The notes below the pieces were generated by a model that did not search any database, was not told the origin of the DNA, and saw nothing but the letters and a program-made list of their open reading frames with translations. The position numbers and the translations under genes were made by a program. Of a stretch of 64,000 bases of DNA, positions 19,335 to 27,901 are shown in pieces. Positions within the stretch are counted from its first letter, which is position 1. The number at the start of each line of letters is the position of its first letter. The DNA is from Streptomyces griseoflavus. GTDB taxonomy: Bacteria; Actinomycetota; Actinomycetes; Streptomycetales; Streptomycetaceae. The stretch covers positions 124,001-188,000 of the forward strand of contig NZ_BMUC01000011.1 in the NCBI RefSeq assembly GCF_014649995.1, given 5' to 3'.

Positions 19335-20350
19335 GCCAGGAAGGCCAGCCTTTCGCGTCGTACCGGGTGGTGGAAGCCCTCGCCGGAGGTCCAGCGCGCG
19401 ATCTCACGGAGGGCGAGATCCGCGAGGCGGCGCCACTCGTTGCCCTGGGAACCGGCGAGGTGCGGGGTGAGGAGCACGTTGTCGCACCGCCACAACGGGT
19501 GGTCGGGCGGCAGCGGTTCGGGGTCGGTCACGTCGAGGACGGCGCGGATCCGTCCGGCCAGCGCGGCGTCGGTGAGGGCGTCCTGGTCGACGACCGCGCC
19601 GCGGGCCGTGTTGATCAGTACGGCGTCGGGGCGCATGGAGTCGATCAGGTCACGGCCGACCAGTCCCCGGGTCCCGGGCAGCAGCGGGGTGTGCACGCTC
19701 ACGGTGTCGCCGCGCCGGAACAGCTCCGCCAACCCGACGCGTTCCACACCGAGTTCCCCGGCCTCGCGGTCGTCGACGTACGGGTCGTGCAGCAGCACCT
19801 CGACGTCGTGCGGGCGGAGCAGGTCGATGACCCGGCGGCCGATGAGGGACGCGGACAGGATGCCGACGGTGCGGCCGTGGTTGCCGACGGTGCGGGGGGT
19901 GCGCAGCCAGTCCGGCGCGGTGCGCGAGGAGCGGTGGTCCCGCGCCGTCTCCAGGACCCGTTTGCCGGTGAGCAGGATCATGGCGAGGGTGTACTCCGCG
20001 ACCGGGACGGCGTTGGCCGCGGCCGCCGACGACACCTCGATGCCGCGCTCCCAGCAGGCGTCGGTGACATGGCCGCGGACGCTGCCCGCGGTGTGCACCA
20101 CGGCCCGGAGCCGGGGCGCCGCCCGCAGCACGTCCGCGGTCAGGGGCGGGCAGCCCCAGCCGGTGACGAGCAGGTCGACGCCGGCGAGCACGGCACGGGC
20201 CCGGGACGTGGTCAGGTCGTCCAGCGCCGGGAGCGGCGCCAGGTCGCACAGGGCGGTGAGGGCGGTGAGCGACTCGTCGTCGAGGACCGCCGAGGCGGCG
20301 TCCGGGGACATGGCCAGCGCGGCGCGGGGGCGGGACGGGGACTCGGTCAT
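19331..20350 (-). CDS. D-isomer-specific 2-hydroxyacid dehydrogenase
   Basis: A 339-residue NAD-dependent dehydrogenase of the D-2-hydroxyacid family. The NAD-binding domain begins at RTVGILSASLIGRRVIDLLRP (here GxxSxxG rather than the usual GxGxxG). Later come LLPGTRGLVGRDLIDSMRPDAVLINTARGAVVD and the catalytic-histidine region LLTPHLAGSQ. The substrate cannot be told. Its coupling to a DUF2264 gene suggests a sugar-acid or uronate-related pathway. The ATG at 20350 has GAGGAG upstream. The promoter region contains two strong palindromes, so the pair is probably controlled by a local repressor not encoded in this window. Confidence 0.85.
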   Translation of the reverse strand: MTESPSRPRAALAMSPDAASAVLDDESLTALTALCDLAPLPALDDLTTSRARAVLAGVDLLVTGWGCPPLTADVLRAAPRLRAVVHTAGSVRGHVTDACWERGIEVSSAAAANAVPVAEYTLAMILLTGKRVLETARDHRSSRTAPDWLRTPRTVGNHGRTVGILSASLIGRRVIDLLRPHDVEVLLHDPYVDDREAGELGVERVGLAELFRRGDTVSVHTPLLPGTRGLVGRDLIDSMRPDAVLINTARGAVVDQDALTDAALAGRIRAVLDVTDPEPLPPDHPLWRCDNVLLTPHLAGSQGNEWRRLADLALREIARWTSGEGFHHPVRRERLAFLA

Positions 20351-20407
20351 GGTGGTGGGGAACTCCTCGTCAGGGCAGAGTGCCTCCCCGCGGTTCCCGC
20401 GCGTACC

Positions 20408-20437
20408 GGGACACGGCTGTGCGGGACACGACTGTGC
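20408..20437. repeat. Two tandem 15-base repeats
   Basis: GGGACACGGCTGTGC (20408-20422) is followed directly by GGGACACGACTGTGC (20423-20437), one mismatch. A third GGGACAC begins at 20438 and runs into the palindrome. It lies 58 bases upstream of the dehydrogenase start. Confidence 0.65.
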
Positions 20438-20439
20438 GG

Positions 20440-20486
20440 GACACCGAAATCGTCGGTGTCCGCCCGGCGGACGGTCAATGGACCGT
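20440..20486 (-). promoter_or_regulatory. Promoter with two palindromic operators
   Basis: Two perfect dyads occur within 47 bases: GACACCGA-aatcg-TCGGTGTC (20440-20460) and ACGGTC-aatg-GACCGT (20471-20486). On the minus strand TTGACC (-35) and GACGAT (-10), 18 bases apart, fall inside them. The first dyad therefore covers the -10 and the second the -35, a classical repressor layout for the dehydrogenase/DUF2264 operon. Confidence 0.55.
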
Positions 20487-20606
20487 TCAGAGGGAAACGG
20501 AGCGGGCGACACCTTCTCCCGGCAGCGCCTCCCCCGGAGCGGGCGACGCCATGGCCCCGGACGCCGTCGTCACCGGGGCCGGGCCGCCGCCCTCCCGCGG
20601 GCGGGC

Positions 20607-21167
20607 TCAGCCGACGGGCACCGGCAGCGCGGGAGTGCGGCCGCCCACCGCGGCGGAGAAGCGGTCCGTGACCGCCGTCAGCGCCTCGGCGGCGGCCGGT
20701 GCGACGCTCAGTGCGCCGTCGGGGCCCACCGTGATGTCCTTGTCGAGGGTGAACCAGCCCTGGACGATGTGCGCGGCCCCCATGGACATGAGCACCGGGC
20801 GCAGGGCGTAGTCGATGGCGAGCACGTGGGCGGTGGTACCGCCGGTGGCGAGCGGAAGGACGGTCTTGCCCGCCAGGGCGTACTGCGGGAGCAGGTCGAG
20901 CAGCGACTTGAGCAGGCCCGAGTAGGCGGCCTTGTAGACGGGTGTGCCGATCACCACGGCGTCCGCCCGCGCGAACAGGGCGGTCGCCTCGACGATCGCC
21001 GGATGGCGGAAGTCGGCGCCCAGCAGGGCGTCCGCGGGAAGGGTCCGGACGTCGAGCGGCGTCACGTCGTGGCCCTGCTGCCCGAGCCGGTCGTCGAGGT
21101 GGCGCAGGAGCCGTGCGGTGCGGGAGGTGGCGGAGGGGCTGCCGGAGACGGAGAGGATGGTGGCCAT
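20607..21167 (-). CDS. ssuE: NADPH-dependent FMN reductase, SsuE type
   Basis: A 186-residue flavodoxin-fold reductase with ILSVSGSPSATSRTARLL at the N-terminus (phosphate-binding loop), DAVVIGTPVYKAAYSGLLKSLLDLLPQYAL in the middle and LATGGTTAHVLAIDYALRPVL towards the end, all typical of SsuE. It would supply reduced FMN to a sulfonate or related monooxygenase during sulfur limitation. No monooxygenase gene is in the window. The ATG at 21167 has AAAGG upstream. A Cys-containing leader peptide is encoded about 250 bases upstream on the same strand, which fits regulation by cysteine supply. Confidence 0.87.
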   Translation of the reverse strand: MATILSVSGSPSATSRTARLLRHLDDRLGQQGHDVTPLDVRTLPADALLGADFRHPAIVEATALFARADAVVIGTPVYKAAYSGLLKSLLDLLPQYALAGKTVLPLATGGTTAHVLAIDYALRPVLMSMGAAHIVQGWFTLDKDITVGPDGALSVAPAAAEALTAVTDRFSAAVGGRTPALPVPVG

Positions 21168-21414
21168 GACGGCACCTTTCGGATCGGGGACGGCCGGACC
21201 GGCGCCGTCCACCGGCTGTCGGCGGGCGGACCGGCGCCGGCTCGGGGCAGGGGTGCGAGGCCCTTGCCGGGCAGCGGACGCACCGGGCTCGACCGGACGG
21301 GGGTGGGAAACGGCGCGGAGAACGCGACAGGGGTGACGCCGGGCCCGGCTCAGCGGCGCGACGGGCCGGCGGGAAGGGCGGTCGCGTGCGGGGAAGACCG
21401 GATGCGGCGGGTGT
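21168..21414 (-). other. Leader region between uORF and ssuE
   Basis: No gene is supported here. The segment contains two direct copies of GGACCGGCGCCG (21196-21207 and 21228-21239), each with a self-complementary CGGCGCCG core, so alternative hairpins are possible. Its position between a Cys-leader peptide and ssuE is where an attenuation or antitermination structure would be expected. Confidence 0.4.
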
Positions 21415-21489
21415 TCAGCGACAGAGGGCGCTGCTGGTGCGCCGCAGGTCCACGTAGCGGCACACCACACCGGGGTGCGTCGTGTGCAT
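21415..21489 (-). CDS. Cys-containing leader peptide upstream of ssuE
   Basis: A 24-residue frame, too short for ordinary gene calling. It ends in the pattern CRYVDLRRTSSALCR, the hallmark of the short actinobacterial leader peptides found upstream of sulfur and cysteine genes (RxVDLxRxxSALCx). Cysteines lie at positions 10 and 23. An in-frame ATG at 21498 is also possible. The ATG at 21489 lies 7 bases past a CAGGAT -10, so the message may be leaderless. Ribosome stalling on Cys codons when charged tRNA-Cys is low would change folding of the leader RNA and raise ssuE expression. That mechanism is inferred from related leaders. Confidence 0.8.
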   Translation of the reverse strand: MHTTHPGVVCRYVDLRRTSSALCR

Positions 21490-21496
21490 GCCCCAC

Positions 21497-21526
21497 ATCC
21501 TGCGGGCACCTCTCGAGGACTGTCAA
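21497..21526 (-). promoter_or_regulatory. Promoter of the leader peptide-ssuE transcript
   Basis: On the minus strand a perfect -35 TTGACA (complement of 21521-21526) and CAGGAT (complement of 21497-21502) are 18 bases apart. Transcription would start at or next to the uORF ATG. Confidence 0.6.
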
Positions 21527-21700
21527 TGGACCCCCGGTGGCGTCTCGTTCAGCGGGACGACGCACCGTCCGCCGCTTAGCCGCAGGTCGGGGCGGGGCCC
21601 GGAGCCGCCCGGCCCTCGGGGGCGGCGGCGACCCGGCCCCGGGCCGGAACCTTCCCCGTGCGACGCGCCCCGGCCCCGGCCGGCGGAGGGTGCGCCGCGG

Positions 21701-22546
21701 TCAGGTCCCGCGCGCACCTGGCTCACGCGGAGGACCGCCGGTTCGGACGGCGGCGGTGACCTCGACGGACAGGTCGTTGTCGACCGTGTAGTACGGGCGG
21801 ATCGCCGCGCCGTCGACGGTGACCCCCGGATACACGAAGACGCCCTTGCGGTCGGCCAGGTCGTCCAGGAGGCGGCCGATCCTGACCGGGGGCGCGTCGG
21901 CCGCCGGGCGGAGGAAGGCGTCCCAGATCCGGTTGCCGGTCCCCGTGAGCTCTCCGTAGGCGACCGTGAAGGAGAAGGTGCCGCCGCCTTCCCCGGCCGG
22001 CCGCGCCGGGACGGTGAGCACCGTGTCCCGGTCGGCTCGCAGCCGCAGCAACACCTTTGCTTCGTCGGCCAGTTCGGCTCCGTGGAGGCGGGCGCGCACC
22101 GTCATGGCACCGTCGGCGATGACGAGGGGGCCGGCCTCGGCGTGGGCGGTGCGCAGCCAGGTCCGTATCGCGAGGAAACCGTCCTTGGTCGTGTACGGCA
22201 CCCGGACGGCCACCGGGGACGGCCGGTCGCGCAGGGCGCCGTCGACGAGTACCCGCACGTCCCGCGGGCCGGGGCGCAGCCGCTCGCGCACGGTGTCCGG
22301 ACCGGACCGCAGGTACACGTCCCAGCGGCCCTCGGCCAGTCGGGGGTGCGGCTCCAGCACGGCGTGGAACTCCCCTTCGCCGCCTTCGGGTTCGAGGCCG
22401 AGGGTGTGGGTCGTCTCCTCGGGGCGGCCCTTCTTCGGGCGCAGTACCAGAACCAGCTCGGGACGCGTGGCCTCGGGCGGTGACAGCCGGAAGGTGATCC
22501 GGCCGTCGGCGTCGACGGTGCAGCGGGTGCGCAGGACGGTGCTCAC
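21701..22546 (-). CDS. Hypothetical protein coupled to a glycosyltransferase
   Basis: A 281-residue protein of unknown function, mostly beta-strand in appearance (GRITFRLSPPEATRPELVLVLRP; RWDVYLRSGP; TFSFTVAYGELTG). It has no signal peptide and no transmembrane segment. It begins at GTG 22546, whose bases overlap the stop of the upstream glycosyltransferase (GTGA), so the two are co-translated. Proteins of this layout accompany cell-wall or teichoic-acid-like glycan synthesis genes in streptomycetes. That link comes from context only. The C-terminal ~20 residues are Gly/Pro-rich. Confidence 0.7.
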   Translation of the reverse strand: MSTVLRTRCTVDADGRITFRLSPPEATRPELVLVLRPKKGRPEETTHTLGLEPEGGEGEFHAVLEPHPRLAEGRWDVYLRSGPDTVRERLRPGPRDVRVLVDGALRDRPSPVAVRVPYTTKDGFLAIRTWLRTAHAEAGPLVIADGAMTVRARLHGAELADEAKVLLRLRADRDTVLTVPARPAGEGGGTFSFTVAYGELTGTGNRIWDAFLRPAADAPPVRIGRLLDDLADRKGVFVYPGVTVDGAAIRPYYTVDNDLSVEVTAAVRTGGPPREPGARGT

Positions 22547-23808
22547 GTGCGTCCCTTCCGTACGGTGCGCAGCGCGCTCGAGGCGGCGGCGCGGGCGAGG
22601 TCGCGGGCCGCGTGGCCCCGGCTGACGAGGGTGCGGTGCATCCCGGTCCGTGACGGTGCGCCGGGGCGGTCGCCGCCGCGGGCCTCGATGGCCTCCTGGA
22701 GCATGCGTTCGGCCTGGGTGACGACCGGGCCGGGGGCGAAGCGGCGCGCGTTGTGCAGCGCCGCCCGGCCCATGCGGCGGCGCAGTGCGTCGTCGCGGAC
22801 CAGGCCGAGGAGCGCTTCGGCGAAGGCGGTGCTGTCGCCGACCGGCACCAGCCGGCCGTCCTCACCGTCCTTGATGATCTCCGCGGGGCCGTAGGGGCAG
22901 TCGGTGCTCACGAAGGGCAGTCCGCAGCGCATCGCCTCGACGAGGGTCATGCCGAACGGTTCGAAGTCGGAGGCGGCCACGCCGATCGAGCCCTTGACCC
23001 ACTCGGCTTCCATGGGTGTCGCCGCGCCCATGAGGAAAACGTTGTTCCACAGGCCGAGCCGTTCGATCAGCGCGCGCAGCCGGTCCTGTTCCTCGCCCTT
23101 GCCGTAGATGCGCAGCTGCCAGTCCGGGAACTCGGCGGCGACCCGGGCGAACGCCTCGACGATCAGGTCGAACCGCTTGACCGGGACCAGCCGGCCGGCC
23201 GCCACCACGACCTTGGCGGTGCCGTCGGCCGTGGGCAGCGCGGGATCGGGGACGCTGTTGGGCAGGGCCTCCACCCGAACCCCGGGCAGCCTCATCTTGC
23301 GCCGGTAGGAGGCGGCGTCCGCCTCCGTGACGGTGGTGAGCACGTCGAGCCCGCAGTAGGCGCGGCGCAGCGCGGTGCGCAGTGCGGGCGAATGGTTGTC
23401 CAGGGTGAGGTGCTCCTGGCCGACGCGGACGACGTGCCGGGGGGCCTGGAGGGCGAGGTGCACGTTGAGCCCGGGCCGGGTGCCGATCACCACGTCGGCG
23501 CCGGTGTCCGCGAGGCTCTCGGCGATCCGCCGGTCCGTCAGTTCGCTGTACTGGCGGTGGCGGTACTCGGCGGCGGGGAACACCTGGGCCGGTCTTCGGT
23601 GCAGGGGGTGGTCCTGCTCCCGGCGCAGGTCCACCAGCGCCCGCAATCGCACCCCCGGGTGCGGAGTGAGGTGGGGATGCTCCCGGTGCCGTAACACCGA
23701 GACGATCTCCACGTCGTGCCGTTCGGCGAGAGCGCCCGCCAGGTTGAACGTGGTGGTGATCGTGCCCCCTATCCCATAGGCGTTGTGGATCAGAAAGGAA
23801 ACCTTCAT
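22543..23808 (-). CDS. Family 4 glycosyltransferase (GT-B fold)
   Basis: A 421-residue glycosyltransferase. The N-terminus has KVSFLIHNAYGIGGTITTTFNLAGAL, the acceptor-domain loop of GT-B enzymes. The C-terminal domain has VVVAAGRLVPVKRFDLIVEAF and EPFGMTLVEAMRCGLPFVST, an EX7E motif that contacts the nucleotide sugar. The donor and acceptor cannot be read off. The ATG at 23808 was preferred to the TTG at 23817 because it opens the conserved beta-strand, although no clear ribosome site precedes it. The cupin gene upstream is in the same direction, 64 bases away, so a three-gene operon is possible. Confidence 0.87.
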   Translation of the reverse strand: MKVSFLIHNAYGIGGTITTTFNLAGALAERHDVEIVSVLRHREHPHLTPHPGVRLRALVDLRREQDHPLHRRPAQVFPAAEYRHRQYSELTDRRIAESLADTGADVVIGTRPGLNVHLALQAPRHVVRVGQEHLTLDNHSPALRTALRRAYCGLDVLTTVTEADAASYRRKMRLPGVRVEALPNSVPDPALPTADGTAKVVVAAGRLVPVKRFDLIVEAFARVAAEFPDWQLRIYGKGEEQDRLRALIERLGLWNNVFLMGAATPMEAEWVKGSIGVAASDFEPFGMTLVEAMRCGLPFVSTDCPYGPAEIIKDGEDGRLVPVGDSTAFAEALLGLVRDDALRRRMGRAALHNARRFAPGPVVTQAERMLQEAIEARGGDRPGAPSRTGMHRTLVSRGHAARDLARAAASSALRTVRKGRT

Positions 23809-23872
23809 GGCGGTCAAGACCGCACGACCACCTCAGAAGTTGCCCGCTGTTACCACTTTGTGGCGGTGATGA

Positions 23873-24283
23873 TCATGACCGGGCCGCCGGGTCCCCGTGC
23901 CCGATCCGCATCCCGGGACGGCGGCGGTGCACGGTGAGATACGTCAGCCCGTCCGGGCCGGCGGCGATGCTCCGGGTGGAGCCGTGCGGGAGCCAGGTCA
24001 GGGTGCCGCCGGCGAGGGCGTGCGGGCCGTCGGGGGCGGTGAGGGTTCCGCTGCCGTCGAGGACCAGCAGGAGCACGTCCAGTTCGGGTTCGCGGTGGGT
24101 GTCGACCCGGTGCTCCGCCGGGAGGTGTACGACGTTGGCGTCGAGTTGCCGGCCGGACTCCGCGAGCCGCCACAGGGCCCCGGCGGACGCGTCGCCGGCC
24201 CCGGCGGCCAGCTCGGCCGTGTCGCACAGGATCCGCGGGAGGAGGAGGTCCGCAGGCGGTGTACCGCTGCCTTCTGACGTCAT
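23873..24283 (-). CDS. Cupin domain protein
   Basis: A 136-residue single-domain cupin. Residues 50-115 contain VVHLPAEHRVDTHREPELDVLLLVLDGSG and ALAGGTLTWLPHGSTRSI, the two cupin motifs. The first carries the usual histidine pair in a reduced form. Such proteins bind metal or small ligands and may be enzymes or sensors; nothing specific can be said. The gene precedes the glycosyltransferase gene. A TAGGTT element on the minus strand (24344-24349) may be its -10, but no -35 was found. Confidence 0.78.
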   Translation of the reverse strand: MTSEGSGTPPADLLLPRILCDTAELAAGAGDASAGALWRLAESGRQLDANVVHLPAEHRVDTHREPELDVLLLVLDGSGTLTAPDGPHALAGGTLTWLPHGSTRSIAAGPDGLTYLTVHRRRPGMRIGHGDPAARS

Positions 24284-24631
24284 GAGGTGTCACCGTCCCC
24301 TGTGCCCGTACGCGCGGCTGCCCGGGTGCGCCGCGCGGGGACGAACCTAGCACCGCGGGCGGGGGGCGCGGCGGAGCGGTGTCCCGCCGCGTCTCCTCAC
24401 TGGCGCGTACGGCCCCGGGGGCGGGACGACTTGGGACGCGACGTCCGTCGCGCGGGAGCGGTTCCGGCCGTGTCGGCGCGCCGGCGGAACCGGGTGCGGT
24501 GGGCGGCCCGGCCCTCTGTCCCCCGGTTTTCACGCTGTGCGATGATCCTGCCCCCGGGGGACACCGGCGATCCGGCCGTGAGGCCGAGGCCGACGCGGTC
24601 TCCCCGACGCGCACGAGAGGAATGAGGGACC
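24284..24631. other. Non-coding divergent intergenic region
   Basis: This region separates the leftward cupin gene from the rightward membrane protein gene. No open frame here has convincing codon usage in its own right. It should hold both promoters. A T-rich spot (GTTTTCACGCTGTGCGATGATCC near 24525-24550, read in two parts) is the only place resembling a rightward promoter. Nothing else was recognised. Confidence 0.4.
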
Positions 24632-25138
24632 GTGACCGCGCAGAGCCCGGACGCCGGCGGACCGCCGGACGAGCACGGCGGTACGCCGTCCGTGCCGGAG
24701 GACGTCTGGCAGCGGTTCCTCACCGACACCGAGCACGCCATCCGCGCCACCGCGCCCAAGGAGCCCTCGGCGCACCAGCGCACGGCACCCCAGCGGCCTC
24801 CCTCGCGGGACGGCGTACCGGGGGCGGACGACGGCGCCCGGGCACCGGTCGGTGATCTGTGGTGTCCTGACGATCCGTGGGAGGGCCCGTCCTGGCGGGA
24901 CCTGGACCGCAGGGCCAAACTGCGCCGCGGCGGCCGCGTGGTGGGCACGGCGGCCGCGATCGCCGTGGCGCTGGGCGCGTGGTCGCTGCTGTCCACCGGC
25001 GCGGGCACTCCGTCGGAGAGCCCCGGCGGCGACACCGTCCTGCAGCAGTCGGAAGTGACCCCGGCGGACGTCCCGACGGGGGCGCCCGAACCGTCCGGGC
25101 CCGGCTCCCCGTCCGGCCCCGCCGTCCGGGCCGGTTGA
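24632..25138 (+). CDS. Hypothetical single-pass membrane protein
   Basis: A 168-residue protein with a long hydrophilic N-terminal half containing VPEDVWQRFLTDTEHAIRATAPKEPS and GPSWRDLDRRAKLRRGGR, one transmembrane helix (VVGTAAAIAVALGAWSLL, about residues 105-122), and a Pro/Ser/Gly-rich outer tail. The arrangement resembles streptomycete anti-sigma-like or cell-envelope proteins, but there is no zinc-binding HxxxC motif. The GTG start at 24632 follows GAGGG. It ends at a hairpin shared with the convergent phosphoglucomutase gene. Confidence 0.65.
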   Translation: MTAQSPDAGGPPDEHGGTPSVPEDVWQRFLTDTEHAIRATAPKEPSAHQRTAPQRPPSRDGVPGADDGARAPVGDLWCPDDPWEGPSWRDLDRRAKLRRGGRVVGTAAAIAVALGAWSLLSTGAGTPSESPGGDTVLQQSEVTPADVPTGAPEPSGPGSPSGPAVRAG

Positions 25139-25141
25139 GGC

Positions 25142-25171
25142 GTCCCGGCCGCCCCGTGAGGCGACCGGGAC
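25142..25171. terminator. Bidirectional hairpin between convergent genes
   Basis: Arms GTCCCGGCCGCC (25143-25154) and GGCGACCGGGAC (25160-25171) pair with one mismatch over 12 bases around a short loop. It lies between the stop of the membrane protein gene and the stop of pgm. Confidence 0.6.
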
Positions 25172-25188
25172 ACCGCGCGGGGCGGGGA

Positions 25189-26829
25189 TCAGCCGCCCAG
25201 TGCCGCGAGGACCACGGCCTTGGCCTCCTCCTGCACCTGGCGGAGGTGCCCGGGTCCCTGGAACGACTCGGCGTAGATCTTGTACACGTCCTCGGTGCCC
25301 GACGGGCGGGCGGCGAACCAGGCGCTGTCCGTGGTGACCTTGATGCCGCCGATGGACGCGCCGTTGCCCGGGGCCTCGGTGAGCACCGCGGTGACCGGCT
25401 CTCCCGCGAGGGTGTCGGCGGTGACCTGGGCCGGGGAGAGTTTCGCCAGGCGGGCCTTCTCCTCTCGGGTGGCGGGGGCGTCGACGCGCTCGTAGGCGGG
25501 CTCGCCGAAGCGGGCGGTGAGCGCCGCGTAGTGCTCGGAGGGCGTCTTGCCGGTGACCGCCGTGATCTCGGAGGCGAGCAGCGCGAGGATGATGCCGTCC
25601 TTGTCGGTGGTCCACACCGAGCCGTCCCGGCGCAGGAAGGACGCCCCGGCCGACTCCTCGCCGCCGAAGCCGAGGGAGCCGTCGACCAGACCGTCCACGA
25701 ACCATTTGAACCCGACGGGCACCTCGACCAGTTCGCGTTTCAGGTCGGCGGCGACCCGGTCGATCATGGCGGAGGACACCAGTGTCTTGCCGACCCCGGC
25801 CGCCGCGGGCCACCGCTCGCGGTGCGCGTAGAGGTAGCCGATCGCGGTGGCGAGGTAGTGGTTGGGGTTCATCAGCCCGGCGTCCGGGGTGACGATGCCG
25901 TGCCGGTCGGCGTCGGCGTCGTTGCCGGTGGCGATGTCGAAGCGGTCGCGCCGGCCGATGAGGGACGCCATGGCGTACGGCGACGAGCAGTCCATGCGGA
26001 TCCGGCCGTCCCAGTCCAGGGTCATGAACCGCCAGGTGGGGTCGGTGAGCGGGTTGACCACCGTCAGGTCGAGACGGTGCTGTTCGGCGATCCGGCCCCA
26101 GTAGGCGACGGACGCCCCGCCCAGCGGATCGGCGCCGATGCGCACACCGGCCGCGCGGACCGCATCCAGGTCCAGCACGCTGGGCAGGTCCGCGACATAC
26201 GTGCCGAGGAAGTCGTGGCGGCCGGTCGTGGGCGCGGCGAGCGCGCGGGCGTAGGGGATGCGGCGGACGTCCTGGAGACCGCCGCGGATGATGTCGTTGG
26301 CCCGGTCCTGGATCCATCCGGTCGCGTCCGAACCTGCGGGTCCGCCGCTGGGCGGGTTGTACTTGAATCCGCCGTCGGCGGGCGGATTGTGGGACGGGGT
26401 GATGACGACGCCGTCGGCGAGGCCCGTGGTGCGGCCCCGGTTGTGGGTGAGGATGGCGTGCGAGACGGCCGGGGTCGGGGTGTAGCCGTCGGCGCTGTCG
26501 ATGAGCACCGTGACCCCGTTGGCCGCGAACACCTCCAGCGCGGTGACCCGGGCGGGCTCGGAGAGCGCGTGGGTGTCGGCGCCGAGGAACAGCGGACCGT
26601 CGGTGCCCTGTCCGGCACGGTACTCGCAGATGGCCTGGCTGGTCGCGGCGATGTGGTCCTCGTTGAACGCGGCCGTCAGGGACGAACCGCGGTGTCCCGA
26701 CGTCCCGAAGGCGACGCGCTGTCCCGGATCCCCGGGATCGGGGTGCAGCGCGTAGTACGCCGTGACCAGCCGAGCGACGTCGACGAGATCCTCGGGGCCG
26801 GCCTGGCCGCCCGCTCGCTCGTGCTGCAT
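25189..26829 (-). CDS. pgm: Phosphoglucomutase (alpha-D-glucose phosphate-specific)
   Basis: A 546-residue enzyme interconverting glucose 1-phosphate and glucose 6-phosphate, which links glycogen, trehalose and cell-wall sugar metabolism to glycolysis. The N-terminal substrate loop [10 protein letters not shown], the phosphoserine motif [18 protein letters not shown], the magnesium loop [11 protein letters not shown], the sugar-binding [10 protein letters not shown] and the final phosphate-binding [15 protein letters not shown] are all present in order. ATG 26829 has GGAGGAG 8 bases upstream. It is monocistronic. The length matches the bacterial Pgm family. Confidence 0.96.
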   Translation of the reverse strand: MQHERAGGQAGPEDLVDVARLVTAYYALHPDPGDPGQRVAFGTSGHRGSSLTAAFNEDHIAATSQAICEYRAGQGTDGPLFLGADTHALSEPARVTALEVFAANGVTVLIDSADGYTPTPAVSHAILTHNRGRTTGLADGVVITPSHNPPADGGFKYNPPSGGPAGSDATGWIQDRANDIIRGGLQDVRRIPYARALAAPTTGRHDFLGTYVADLPSVLDLDAVRAAGVRIGADPLGGASVAYWGRIAEQHRLDLTVVNPLTDPTWRFMTLDWDGRIRMDCSSPYAMASLIGRRDRFDIATGNDADADRHGIVTPDAGLMNPNHYLATAIGYLYAHRERWPAAAGVGKTLVSSAMIDRVAADLKRELVEVPVGFKWFVDGLVDGSLGFGGEESAGASFLRRDGSVWTTDKDGIILALLASEITAVTGKTPSEHYAALTARFGEPAYERVDAPATREEKARLAKLSPAQVTADTLAGEPVTAVLTEAPGNGASIGGIKVTTDSAWFAARPSGTEDVYKIYAESFQGPGHLRQVQEEAKAVVLAALGG

Positions 26830-26980
26830 GTGCCCACTCCTCCGCATGGGTTGATTCTTCGCTTGCGGAGACATCTTTCCTCTCCGGGGCCGCACCGCGC
26901 GAGTGGGCCCGGCCGCGCCGGGCCCGGCTCCGCGTACCGTGGCCGGATCCGTCCGTCCCGGGTCTGTTCCCCTGGCGGGA

Positions 26981-27409
26981 TCAGATCCGCCCGCCGGTCA
27001 TCCGGGTGAGGGGGCCGTGGGTGTGGCGTTCCGCGCGGCGGCCCACCGCGTAGGAGGCGGCGGTCAGCGCGGTCAGGCCGGCCGCGGCCCCGGCGGCGAC
27101 GAGCCTGCGGTTGGCGATCACCGTCCAGGCGGTCTTGGCGCCCGCCGCGACCTGTCCCGAGGTGGCGACGACCACGCGGCGGCCCGCCTCGACACCCTTG
27201 GCCGCGGTCTGTGCGGCTCCGCTCGCCGCCTGCGCCGCGCGCCCGGCGCCCGACGCGGTCGCCGACGCCGCGTCACTCGCCTTCTCGGCGGCGGTGTCCG
27301 CCGCCTTTCCGGCCGGGGCGGTCGCCTTGTCCGCGGCCTGACGCGTCTTGGACGCGGCGGAGCGGGCGGTCGTCGTGGTCTTCTGGTTGGCGTTCTTCTG
27401 TTCACTCAT
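26981..27409 (-). CDS. Ala-rich helical protein with membrane-like C-terminal segment
   Basis: A 142-residue protein. After a Lys/Thr/Gln-rich start it has about 70 residues of Ala-rich helix with repeated A-x-x-A-A and K-A-A-D-x-A patterns, like LEA or phasin-type proteins, then a moderately hydrophobic stretch ([24 protein letters not shown]) that could be a membrane helix. Proteins of this kind are common in streptomycetes and are often stress- or spore-related, which is inference. ATG 27409 is chosen because it opens the low-complexity frame, and the ribosome site is weak. Confidence 0.65.
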   Translation of the reverse strand: MSEQKNANQKTTTTARSAASKTRQAADKATAPAGKAADTAAEKASDAASATASGAGRAAQAASGAAQTAAKGVEAGRRVVVATSGQVAAGAKTAWTVIANRRLVAAGAAAGLTALTAASYAVGRRAERHTHGPLTRMTGGRI

Positions 27410-27678
27410 GGACACCCGACTTGCCGCTGTCCCCGGCGCCAAACACGCCCTTTCGCACGGGGGTTGCCCGGCCGGTTCCGGGCGCCGTCGGCCAATGCGC
27501 CGCGGGGCGGAAGGAGATGTCCACGTGGGCGGTCGTCGCGGCACCGGCGCGGCGGTGGGGTGTACGCCGTTCGCGCGACACCCGTGCCTCTCGGCCCGGG
27601 CACAGGGCTGAGTCCGTCCGCAGGGGGTAGGCGAAGAACCGCAGGCATCACAGCGGACCCCCGCGGAGAGGAGCACCC

Positions 27679-27828
27679 ATGCCGAGCATGATGGAGCGCA
27701 TCAAGCAGTTCGCCAGGAGCCCCCAGGGACGGCGTACGGCCGAACAGGTACGCAGGGCCGCGGCCGACCCTCGGCGCCGGGCCCAGGCGCAGCGTCTGCT
27801 GGGCAGGTTCCGCGGCGGTCACCGCTGA
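27679..27828 (+). CDS. Small basic protein (49 residues)
   Basis: A short gene starting at ATG 27679 with GAGAGGAG 5-10 bases upstream. The product is very basic and helical: MMERIKQFARSPQGRRTAEQ, then RRAAADPRRRAQAQRLLGRF. About 13 of 49 residues are Arg or Lys. Similar short Arg-rich proteins occur widely in Streptomyces with no known role. Binding of nucleic acid is possible. It lies 73 bases upstream of an anti-sigma-type ATPase gene on the same strand. A GGGTAG element with GGCT 15 bases before it (27606-27630) is a weak sigma-B-like candidate. Confidence 0.68.
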   Translation: MPSMMERIKQFARSPQGRRTAEQVRRAAADPRRRAQAQRLLGRFRGGHR

Positions 27829-27901
27829 GCACCGCCCCTCCCCCGCGCACGGTCCGGCACACCTCGGCCGGGCCGTGCCACCGTGACCGGAAAGGACCAC
27901 C

